Shown piece after piece: positions 26,300 through 34,185 of a stretch of 64,000 bases of DNA. Every line of letters starts with the position of its first letter. The first letter of the stretch is position 1. The notes under the pieces were generated by a model. It worked only from the letters and a program-made list of their open reading frames with translations. It had not been told where the DNA came from and did not search any database. This DNA comes from Pedobacter sp014947265 (lineage in GTDB: Bacteria; Bacteroidota; Bacteroidia; Sphingobacteriales; Sphingobacteriaceae), in the NCBI RefSeq assembly GCF_014947265.1, contig NZ_JADCNK010000004.1, positions 124,001 to 188,000 of the forward strand, in the 5' to 3' direction. The position numbers and the translations under genes were made by a program.

Positions 26300-27406
26300 A
26301 TGAAATACTATCTAGTAGCCGGAGAAGCCTCAGGCGATTTACATGGCGCCAACTTAATGAAAGCCTTAAAAGCTGAGGATAGCGGAGCGGTGTTCCGGTA
26401 TTTCGGTGGCGATAAAATGCAAGCCGAAGGAGGTGAACTGGTTAAACATTATGCCGATATGGCTTTTATGGGTTTTACTGAGGTGATTTTAAATTTGCGC
26501 ACCATTTTCAGAAACCTCAAAGCCTGCAAGGAAGATATCATAAAATGGAAGCCTGATGTTTTGGTTTTGATCGATTTTCCGGGTTTTAACTTAAAAATTG
26601 CTGAATTTGCAAAGGCCAATGGGATAAAAGTATGTTATTATATCTCACCCAAGGTTTGGGCCTGGAACCAGAAACGGGTGCTGAAAATCAAAAAGGTTGT
26701 GGATCATATGTTCTGTATCTTGCCCTTCGAAGTAGATTTCTACCAGGAGTGGGGTATGCAGGTAGATTATGTTGGCAACCCCCTGTTAGACGAAATTGCA
26801 CAGTTTACCCCGGATGTAAACTTTCGCGTAAACCATCAATTGGGAGATGAAAAAATTATTGCTTTGTTGCCAGGCAGTAGAAAACAGGAAATAGAACGTT
26901 TACTCCCGGTGATGTTGAGCATTACCGAAAATTATCCCGATTGTGTATTTGCCATTGCTGCTGCACCAACTTTTACCGAAAGTTATTATCGGCAGTTTAC
27001 GGGCGACAAAAAAGTTCACTTGCTTTTTAACAGTACCTATAATTTATTGCACCATGCCCATGCTGCAATTGTGGCTTCAGGAACAGCCACATTAGAAACT
27101 GCTTTGTTTAAAGTGCCGCAGGTGGTGGTTTATAAAGGAGGCACAATTTCAATTGCCATTGCCCGGATGCTGGTAAAAATTAAGTTCATTTCGCTGGTTA
27201 ACCTGATCGTAAACAAAAAGATTGTCACCGAACTTATCCAGGAAGATTGTAACACTCAAAAAGTAGATGAGGAGCTTAAAATTATCATGACAGGAGCTGG
27301 CAGGAGCGAGATGTTAAAGCATTACGATGAGTTGCTTTTACTCATGGGCAAACCAGGCGCTTCAGCAAAAACAGCCACATTGATTGTCGAAAAATTGAAA
27401 GGCTAG
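26300..27406 (+). CDS. lpxB: Lipid-A-disaccharide synthase
   Basis: GT19 glycosyltransferase that joins UDP-2,3-diacylglucosamine and lipid X to form the lipid A disaccharide at the inner face of the cytoplasmic membrane. Motifs seen are YLVAGEASGDLHGANL, YADMAFMGFTEV, DFPGFNLKIA, YYISPKVWAWNQKRV, LPGSRKQEIERLLPV and ASGTATLETAL. 368 residues, family-typical. It is the last gene of the surE run and is followed by an inverted-repeat hairpin. Confidence 0.95.
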   Translation: MKYYLVAGEASGDLHGANLMKALKAEDSGAVFRYFGGDKMQAEGGELVKHYADMAFMGFTEVILNLRTIFRNLKACKEDIIKWKPDVLVLIDFPGFNLKIAEFAKANGIKVCYYISPKVWAWNQKRVLKIKKVVDHMFCILPFEVDFYQEWGMQVDYVGNPLLDEIAQFTPDVNFRVNHQLGDEKIIALLPGSRKQEIERLLPVMLSITENYPDCVFAIAAAPTFTESYYRQFTGDKKVHLLFNSTYNLLHHAHAAIVASGTATLETALFKVPQVVVYKGGTISIAIARMLVKIKFISLVNLIVNKKIVTELIQEDCNTQKVDEELKIIMTGAGRSEMLKHYDELLLLMGKPGASAKTATLIVEKLKG

Positions 27407-27443
27407 TTTTACCTCCCTATCATTGACAGATTCTAAAAATCGG

Positions 27444-27524
27444 CGTCATCTCGACCGGAGCAACGCGTAGTGGAGAGATCTTTAGACTATATTAAAAGAT
27501 CTCTCCGCTGCGGTCGAGATGACG
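27444..27524. repeat. GTCATCTCGA interspersed inverted repeat
   Basis: CGTCATCTCGACCGG...GGAGAGATCTTT and AAAGATCTCTCCGCTGCGG... are nearly complementary arms, forming one long hairpin. Related copies or half copies occur near 48546-48745, 55560-55640, 55800-55870, 56145-56190 and 63290-63325. It probably also acts as the lpxB transcript end. Confidence 0.8.
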
Positions 27525-27761
27525 ATTTCTTAGAAACTTTTTTTGTGCCAAAAATCCTTTCATTCGTATTGATTTTTATACCATAAATAAAAATTCAAAA
27601 TGATGGTATTGCGAATTAAGATACCTCCATAACCAATCAATATCCTAACTGTATTAATATTCTTTATTGCATTTTATTAGTAAATTTTTGTTTTACTTAT
27701 AATGTAACATTTTAAGGTGTTTTCATTTTTTTTTAAAACAAAACCGCTTTTAAGGCGTTAC

Positions 27762-27773
27762 TAAATCGTTTTG
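27762..27773. promoter_or_regulatory. Candidate LacI-type operator before SusC
   Basis: On the minus strand this reads CAAAACGATTTA, differing by one base from the site at 34151-34162 (TAAAACGATTTA). It is an imperfect palindrome with a central CG, as for LacI-family operators. It lies 103 bases upstream of the SusC gene. Confidence 0.4.
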
Positions 27774-27875
27774 CGGAGAATCTAATCACAACTAATTAAT
27801 CTTATAGCTCTTATTAATTTAGTGGAATTTTGGCCGCATTGCGTAACTAATTATAAACTAAACTAGTGAGTGCCA

Positions 27876-30800
27876 ATGAAAAACATTTTACTCAGGACGA
27901 CAGGATTCCTATGCCTTGTCCTACTGTCATGCCCCCAGTTGTTTGCGAAAATTAAGAGCGAAAAAAAGAATTTCAACCGCTATTATTTTCAGCAGGATAC
28001 AACTAAAAAACAAGACACAACAAAAAAAGTTCCGGTAGCTAAACCTGCTGATTCGGTAAAGGTACCACCAAACCCGCTGGGTGGCTCACGTCCGGTTACT
28101 ACCCCGGCACCAGCACCAGCTACAACAGCGCCTGCTGCACCGGCAAGCACCGCTCCTGCAGCATCAACAGGGCAAAAAACAATCACCGGTACCGTTGTAG
28201 ATGAGCAGAAAATCGGTTTACCTGGTGTTGGAATTAAGATCCAAGGCAAAACAGGTGGTACCGTAACACAGGAGAATGGCAAATTCAGTATCAATGTTAC
28301 TGCCGCAACCGATGTGCTCGTATTTAGCTATATCGGTTACCAAACCAGATCCGTTCCGGCTGGTAACGGAGCAACGCCATTAACCATCAGTTTAGTCCCG
28401 TCGCAATCTCAAAAATTAGATGAGGTAGTGGTGGTTGGTTACGGTACGTTAAAAACCAAAGAGGTTACTTCATCCGTTGCACACGTAGATACGGCTCAAT
28501 TCAGGCAAAGTGGGGCCCGGAATCCACTCGACCTTATTCAGGGTAAAGTTGCAGGATTGAACATTACCAGGGGAAGTTCAAACCCTAACGCTGGCCCAAG
28601 TGTGCAACTAAGGGGTGTTGTTTCTGTAACCGGAAGTGCAAGTCCGCTTTTCGTTATCGATGGTATTCCAGGTGGTAACCCCGATCTTTTGCAGCAAGAT
28701 GATATCTTATCGGTTGACGTTTTAAAAGACGGATCAGGAGCAGCAATTTACGGTACCAGTGCCAATGCCGGTGTAATTTTAATCACTACCAAAAAAGGTA
28801 AACCCGGTGCGCCTACTTTTAACTACTCGGCCTATGCAAGGAAAGAGTTTATCCAAAACCGCCTGGATTTTTTAACGGCGGATGAGTTTAGACAAAAAAT
28901 TGCTTCAAAAGAGATTAATGCAATTGATTATGGTGGCAGCGAAGATCTGTACGATCGATTGGTTAATCACGATAACCTGTCACAAAACCATAACCTTTCA
29001 TTATCCGGAGGATCTGATAAAACAAGTTACCGTGCAAGTATAAACTACAGGGATTTACAAGGTATTGCTTTGGAAAATGGCCGTAAAGAATATACTCTAA
29101 GATTAAATGTAAATCAAAAAGGATTGAATGATAAATTGAATGTTCAGATGAACCTGGCAACCAATTTTAACAATGCCAACCTGCTTGCGAATGGAACCAA
29201 AATTGATTTTTTTGACAATGAACTCACAGGAAGCGGTTGGGAAGAAGAAGCAACTAAAAATCCAACCAAGCTGATTTATAACCCTGATGGCTCTTATTAT
29301 TACGATAACCAGAGTACCAATCAGTTTGCACGTTTATTTCAGGAAACAAGTTACCGTAAACAACAAACCAGTTCGGCAGATATTAAAGCTGATTTAGATA
29401 TTTTGACAGGTTTAAAAGGAACTGTTTTTGGTTCAGTACAAAGAGACAGTTATATAGATGGTGGCTATGCAAATATTGCCAGCGAAAATTCTGTAGAGAA
29501 CAGTGATTATCCTAATGGAGGTTATGCTTTTAAAAATAACTTCCTATCTCAGAGTTTTGCCTTCGAGCCAACTTTACAATATACCAAAACCATTGCAGAT
29601 AAACATTCATTCACTGCATTGGCAGGTTACAGTTATCGCTATTATATCGAAGAAGGTGCAAAAGCGAGTAACCGCGGTTTCTTAAACGATCAGTTTCATG
29701 AAGATAATTTAAATGCCGGTCAGGCACTGGCCGATGGTAAAGCAGCGATGGGAAGTTTTAAAAACGACAATACCCTAATCGCTTTCTTTGGCCGTATTAA
29801 TTATGCATTTGATGGAAAATACCTTGCTCAGTTCATTTTAAGAAGAGAAGGATCATCAAGGTTCGGAGACAACAACAAGTGGGGAAACTTCCCTGCGGTA
29901 TCATTAGGATGGAATGTAAGCCAGGAAAAGTTTATGGAGAATGTAAAATGGGTTAACAATTTGAAATTAAGAGCGGGTTATGGCGTAACCGGTAACTCAG
30001 GTTTTCAGAACAATGCCTCAAGGGTTACTTTGAGTACTGGCGGGAAATATTTATATCCTGATGGTGCATACCGCGAAACGTATGGTCCCAGCCGAAACGC
30101 AAATCCATTCCTTAAATGGGAAAGCAAACGGGAGTTGAATGTTGGAGCTGACTTTACTTTGTTCAATAACAAGTTAACAGGTGCTTTAGACGTATTTAAA
30201 CGTACAACCAAAGATTTATTAGATACCTATACTACACCTCAGCCACCATACGTGCAATCGAGCATTTTTGCCAATGTAGGGCAGATTTCATCAAAAGGTA
30301 TAGAACTTGCTTTATCATACCAGGCCATTAAAACCAAAGACTTTACTTTTAGTATGGATTTTACAGGAAGTACCATCAAAAATACCCTGGATTCTTACTC
30401 TAACGATATTTATACCGTTAAATATAAAACTTTTGGTGACATTGGTGGGGCCGGAGCGCTTGGTGATGCCATTACCACTTACGAAGGGGAAGATGTTGGT
30501 ATTTTCTATGGTAAACGTTTTGCAGGTTTTGATGCAGATGGAAAATGGTTGTTCTATAACAGAAACGGACAGGCCGTGCGTAACGACCAGATCAATTATT
30601 CAAAAGATAAAAACTTAACAGACCTTGCGCCAATTGGAAATGCCATTCCAAAATATTATGCCTCATACACCGCAAACTTTACCTACAAGAATTTCGATTT
30701 CAGGATATTCTTGCGCGGTAAATTCGATTATCAGATCTTAAATACCACAGCGCTTTCTTATGGTAACCCATCTATCTCAGGGATTAATTATTTAAAAGAA

Positions 30801-31097
30801 GCATTCGGAAAGTATAGTCAGATTAACGATACCTATATGTATTCTGATTACTATTTGGAAAATGGAACCAATGTTAAAATCGATGAGGTAACCATCGGTT
30901 ACAATTTCAAACTTAAAACTAAAATGCTACGTAACATCCGTGTATATGCAACCGGGCAGAATTTGGCTACAATAACCGGATATTCAGGTAACGACCCTGA
31001 CTTTATTCAGGATACAGGTTTAGGTCCGGGTATTGATAACCGCGGTGCTTATCCAAGTACCAGATCATTCTTATTTGGTGTTAATGTGGGCTTTTAA
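27876..31097 (+). CDS. SusC/RagA-family TonB-dependent transporter with Pro/Ala/Thr-rich linker
   Basis: A 1073-residue outer-membrane importer. ATG 27876 is chosen; a GTG two codons earlier is possible. After the signal peptide comes an unusual low-complexity region of about 65 residues (DTTKKQDTTKK repeats, then VPPNPLGG and a PAPAPATTAPAAPAST run) before the CarboxypepD_reg-like domain (KTITGTVVDEQKIGLPGVGI). The plug follows (VVVVGYGTLKTKEVTSSVA, FVIDGIPGG, GVILITTKKG), then the barrel, ending SFLFGVNVGF. No STN domain. Its SusD partner begins 11 bases after the stop. A LacI-type site lies upstream and a LacI-family gene downstream. Confidence 0.94.
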   Translation: MKNILLRTTGFLCLVLLSCPQLFAKIKSEKKNFNRYYFQQDTTKKQDTTKKVPVAKPADSVKVPPNPLGGSRPVTTPAPAPATTAPAAPASTAPAASTGQKTITGTVVDEQKIGLPGVGIKIQGKTGGTVTQENGKFSINVTAATDVLVFSYIGYQTRSVPAGNGATPLTISLVPSQSQKLDEVVVVGYGTLKTKEVTSSVAHVDTAQFRQSGARNPLDLIQGKVAGLNITRGSSNPNAGPSVQLRGVVSVTGSASPLFVIDGIPGGNPDLLQQDDILSVDVLKDGSGAAIYGTSANAGVILITTKKGKPGAPTFNYSAYARKEFIQNRLDFLTADEFRQKIASKEINAIDYGGSEDLYDRLVNHDNLSQNHNLSLSGGSDKTSYRASINYRDLQGIALENGRKEYTLRLNVNQKGLNDKLNVQMNLATNFNNANLLANGTKIDFFDNELTGSGWEEEATKNPTKLIYNPDGSYYYDNQSTNQFARLFQETSYRKQQTSSADIKADLDILTGLKGTVFGSVQRDSYIDGGYANIASENSVENSDYPNGGYAFKNNFLSQSFAFEPTLQYTKTIADKHSFTALAGYSYRYYIEEGAKASNRGFLNDQFHEDNLNAGQALADGKAAMGSFKNDNTLIAFFGRINYAFDGKYLAQFILRREGSSRFGDNNKWGNFPAVSLGWNVSQEKFMENVKWVNNLKLRAGYGVTGNSGFQNNASRVTLSTGGKYLYPDGAYRETYGPSRNANPFLKWESKRELNVGADFTLFNNKLTGALDVFKRTTKDLLDTYTTPQPPYVQSSIFANVGQISSKGIELALSYQAIKTKDFTFSMDFTGSTIKNTLDSYSNDIYTVKYKTFGDIGGAGALGDAITTYEGEDVGIFYGKRFAGFDADGKWLFYNRNGQAVRNDQINYSKDKNLTDLAPIGNAIPKYYASYTANFTYKNFDFRIFLRGKFDYQILNTTALSYGNPSISGINYLKEAFGKYSQINDTYMYSDYYLENGTNVKIDEVTIGYNFKLKTKMLRNIRVYATGQNLATITGYSGNDPDFIQDTGLGPGIDNRGAYPSTRSFLFGVNVGF

Positions 31098-31107
31098 TGA
31101 TATAACA

Positions 31108-32784
31108 ATGAAAAATAAAACAATATTACATACAGCATTAATTTTATTGGTTGGTATAGTTAGTGCCTGTACCAAATTAGATGAGAATGCATATGATGAG
31201 ATTCCTTCTGATAAATTTTACACCAATAAAAACGAAGTATTATCGGCAGTTTTGCGTCCTTATACACACGCAAATGCCTGGGTAACGCCATCTGGCCAAG
31301 ATGGCTGGTGGAGGCCTGCAGAATTATCAGCAGATCAGCTTGCCTGGCCAACAAAAGGGCCACATGGTGAAGATAGTGGGAAATGGAAGCGGTTGCATTA
31401 TCATAGCTGGACAGTAGACGAAGCAGGATTAAATAATGCATGGTCGCTGATTTATGGCGGTATTGGATATTGTAACGATCCTATTGCAAATATTAGCAAA
31501 CGCGATATTTCTACCATGGGAATTACCCAAAAGGAAAAGGATGAATTTATTTCAGAATTGAAATTATTACGTGCTTTTCATTACCTGAAACTGATGGATT
31601 TATTTGGTGGCGTGCCTATTGTAACTGAACCTGCAGATCCTGCAAATCCGGTTTATCCAGGTACCTCAAGCCGAAAAGAAGTATTTGATTTTGTGGAGAA
31701 AGAAATTAAAGACAATATTAACAACGTGCCGAAATTATCAAGGGCAATGTTAGGCAGAATGAGTCAGGCGAGTGGTTACGCCATGCTTGTAGAACTTTAT
31801 TTAAATGCCGAAGTATGGTCTGGTACAGCCCGTTGGGATGATTGTATTGCCGCTGCTGATAAATTGATTAACAATGAGGCAGGTGGGCAAAATGGAACCA
31901 TGCAATTGGATACTACCATAACCGACCAGTTTAAAAATACCAACGATTTATCTAAAGAGGTCATCTTTTCCATTGCTTATGATTACACAAGGGCTAAGTT
32001 CGAACCATCCTGGACAGGCGAATTTTATCATTTTGCCCAAAAAGATATTTATGGCGGCGGTAGAAACGGTAATGATGGTATTGTACTTATTCCTGGAGTT
32101 TATGATACTTATGAAGTTGATGACCGACGTAAAACAGAATGGTTATTAATTGGTCCACAATATAAATTTGCCGATACTAATCTTAAAACAAGAGCAGTAT
32201 TGGGCACAGTAGAATACCAGGGTTTGCCATTGGTTTTTGTAGATAATATCCGAAAAAATAAGTCAGGCTCTACTGTTTCCAACATGAGTGAAGGAGAAGA
32301 AAACAGTGGTGTTCGTTTCAATAAATATAAACTTGGTAATTCAGTTCCTGGTTTTGTGATTAACGGAAAAGATACAACTGCTGTTCAGCCTGACCCTAAC
32401 TATAACAATACAGACTGGAATGTTTACCGTTTAACGTGGATTTACTTTGCCAAGGCAGAAGCACTAATGCGTAAAAGCGGAGGTGTAGCCACGGCAGAAG
32501 CGGTAGCCTTGATTAATACCACAAAAAAACGGGCTTATGCACCGGCCATACGCGATGCTAAAGCTTATACAACTGCTACTTTAACTTTAGATGAGCTTTT
32601 GAAAGAACGCGGCAGAGAGTTTATTTTCGAAGGTTTCAGAAGAGATGATTTAATCCGTTTCGGGAAATTTGCAACTGGAACCTGGTGGGACCACACGGCC
32701 TCGTCAGCAACCAAAGCATTATACCCGATTCCTCAGCGGCAGCGGGACCTTAATCCTAAATTGACCCAAAACCCTGGTTATTAA
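31108..32784 (+). CDS. SusD/RagB-family nutrient-binding lipoprotein
   Basis: Surface glycan- or peptide-binding partner of the SusC encoded upstream. Start ATG 31108 gives the signal peptide MKNKTILHTALILLVGIVSAC, with the lipidated Cys at residue 21, followed by TKLDENAYDEIPSDKFY. ATG 31033 overlaps the SusC gene and is rejected. Typical blocks: LKLLRAFHYLKLMDLFGGVPIV, RMSQASGYAMLVELYLNAEVW and the C-terminal LLKERGREFIFEGFRRDDLIRFG, ending LYPIPQRQ...NPGY. 558 residues. A terminator follows immediately. Confidence 0.94.
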   Translation: MKNKTILHTALILLVGIVSACTKLDENAYDEIPSDKFYTNKNEVLSAVLRPYTHANAWVTPSGQDGWWRPAELSADQLAWPTKGPHGEDSGKWKRLHYHSWTVDEAGLNNAWSLIYGGIGYCNDPIANISKRDISTMGITQKEKDEFISELKLLRAFHYLKLMDLFGGVPIVTEPADPANPVYPGTSSRKEVFDFVEKEIKDNINNVPKLSRAMLGRMSQASGYAMLVELYLNAEVWSGTARWDDCIAAADKLINNEAGGQNGTMQLDTTITDQFKNTNDLSKEVIFSIAYDYTRAKFEPSWTGEFYHFAQKDIYGGGRNGNDGIVLIPGVYDTYEVDDRRKTEWLLIGPQYKFADTNLKTRAVLGTVEYQGLPLVFVDNIRKNKSGSTVSNMSEGEENSGVRFNKYKLGNSVPGFVINGKDTTAVQPDPNYNNTDWNVYRLTWIYFAKAEALMRKSGGVATAEAVALINTTKKRAYAPAIRDAKAYTTATLTLDELLKERGREFIFEGFRRDDLIRFGKFATGTWWDHTASSATKALYPIPQRQRDLNPKLTQNPGY

Positions 32785-32791
32785 TTTTGAT

Positions 32792-32825
32792 ACAAAAGGC
32801 GCTTTAAACAGCGCCTTTTGTTGTT
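32792..32825 (+). terminator. Terminator after SusC/SusD
   Basis: ACAAAAGGCGC and GCGCCTTTTGT form a perfect 11-bp stem with an 8-base loop, followed by TGTTTT. It separates the SusC/SusD unit from the LacI-family regulator gene. Confidence 0.85.
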
Positions 32826-32870
32826 TTAAGCCTGATCATTCAGGTTATGCCAACCATTAATAACCGTTTC

Positions 32871-32882
32871 TAAAACGATTAA
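32871..32882. promoter_or_regulatory. Candidate operator upstream of the LacI-family gene
   Basis: TAAAACGATTAA lies 101 bases before the regulator start. It shares the TAAAACGATT core with 34151 and with the complement of 27762, so it may mediate autoregulation. Confidence 0.4.
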
Positions 32883-32982
32883 TATAAAAAATGTTAAATT
32901 GCGCTTTTAAAATTGGCAAAAATTTAAAAGCTGCAATTTTTATTTAGCTTTGAATTGATTAACACAAAAGAAATCCAACCAA

Positions 32983-33987
32983 ATGAAATCGCTTTCTATC
33001 AAAGATATAGCCGTAAAAGCCAATGTATCCATTACCACAGTTTCATTCATTATTAACGGTAAAGCAAAAGAGAAATCGATAAGCGAAGCAGTTATAGAGA
33101 AAGTAGAAAAAATTATCGAAGAAAGTGGTTATAAACCGAACCAGATTGCAAGAAGTTTAAGAACCGGTAACTCCAATATTATCGGACTGATTATCGAAGA
33201 TATTTCCAATTCATTCTTCTCCAGGATTGCCAGGCTAATCGAAGATAAAGCTTATAAAAGAGGTTATAAAATTATTTATTCCAGTACAGAAAACAGTGTT
33301 GACAAAGCGAAAGAACTGATCAACATGTTTAAATCGCGAAAAGTTGATGCCTATATCATCTCTCCAATAAAAGGAATAGAAGAGGATGTAAAAATGCTGT
33401 TGGAAGATGGTAATCCGGTAATCTTTTTTGATAGGAACCTGACTGATATCAATACCAGTTATGTAGGGGCCGATCATTTTAATGCCTCATACCAGTCAAT
33501 ACAGCATTTTATCAATCAAGGTAAAAAGAATATCGCCCTGGTTACTACTGATATTAACGTGGAGCAGATTATAGAACGTTATGATGGTTATAAAAAAGCA
33601 TTAGAAGATCACGGAATCAAGTATGACGAGAAACTTGTTTTAAAGATCCACTTTAACCAGGAAGAAAGCGAAACCATAGCTCAGATAAAAGAACTTTTCG
33701 ATAATAAAAAAATTGATGCAGTGTTATTTGCGACCAACTATTTGGCAATTAGCGGCTTAAAAGTATTGAAAAAGATCAATAAGACAATTGGCGACGACTT
33801 TGCTGTTATTGCATACGATGACCATGAAGCTTTCGAACTGCACACACCTGGTATTTCAGCAATTCAACAACCACTTGAAGAAATTGCAGAGAATGTAATT
33901 AAGCTAATTCTTAAACAATTGTCGACCAAAGCCAAACCCGAAAACCAGGAAATCATTATTCCGGCTAAATTAATTATCAGGGATTAA
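32983..33987 (+). CDS. LacI-family transcriptional regulator
   Basis: A 334-residue DNA-binding regulator. The N-terminal helix-turn-helix is SIKDIAVKANVSITTVSFII (residues about 4-23), followed by the hinge region GYKPNQIARSLRTGNSNIIGLI and a periplasmic-binding-protein-like effector domain (FFDRNLTDINTSYVGADHF, AVLFATNYLAISGLKVLKK, DFAVIAYDDHEAFELHTPGI). The YKPNQIARSLR hinge helix is that of typical CG-centred operator binders. It is flanked by SusC/SusD and by mannosidase genes, and palindromes with an AAAACG core occur before those units. It is the best candidate for their regulator. The inducer is unknown, perhaps a mannose-derived sugar. Confidence 0.93.
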   Translation: MKSLSIKDIAVKANVSITTVSFIINGKAKEKSISEAVIEKVEKIIEESGYKPNQIARSLRTGNSNIIGLIIEDISNSFFSRIARLIEDKAYKRGYKIIYSSTENSVDKAKELINMFKSRKVDAYIISPIKGIEEDVKMLLEDGNPVIFFDRNLTDINTSYVGADHFNASYQSIQHFINQGKKNIALVTTDINVEQIIERYDGYKKALEDHGIKYDEKLVLKIHFNQEESETIAQIKELFDNKKIDAVLFATNYLAISGLKVLKKINKTIGDDFAVIAYDDHEAFELHTPGISAIQQPLEEIAENVIKLILKQLSTKAKPENQEIIIPAKLIIRD

Positions 33988-34052
33988 TTCAGTAGCTTAA
34001 ATGTTACATTAAGCTATTTTAATATGACTTTTATTTCTCTAATATTGAATTA

Positions 34053-34066
34053 GTAAAACGTTTTAC
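34053..34066. promoter_or_regulatory. LacI-type operator before the glutaminase-like gene
   Basis: GTAAAACGTTTTAC is a perfect 14-bp palindrome, 120 bases before the next gene start. It shares the TAAAACGTTTTA core with 40199, 40292 and 48868. Confidence 0.7.
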
Positions 34067-34150
34067 TTTATTTCTTATTGAATAGTATCAATCCAGCAGT
34101 CATTTAATATTTTTTATTTCCAGAATAAGAAATTGTCTGAAAGAATTTGG

Positions 34151-34162
34151 TAAAACGATTTA
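34151..34162. promoter_or_regulatory. Second operator candidate before the glutaminase-like gene
   Basis: TAAAACGATTTA ends 24 bases before the ATG at 34186, where a bound repressor could block initiation or elongation. Together with 34053 it forms a pair spaced about 97 bases apart, a distance compatible with looping. Confidence 0.5.
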
Positions 34163-34185
34163 TTAATGAAACCAAATATCTAATT

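Larger units (their letters stand above)
27407..27875. other. Gap upstream of the second SusC gene
   Basis: About 470 bases with no ORF. It contains the GTCATCTCGA hairpin at 27444-27524, then a very AT-rich stretch, and an AAAACGATTTA-type operator candidate at 27762-27773 that lies 103 bases before the SusC start. Confidence 0.6.

Noticed and set aside
31033..31107. N-terminal extension of the SusD gene overlapping the SusC end
   Set aside because: ATG 31108 gives a perfect lipoprotein signal; the extension encodes no export signal.
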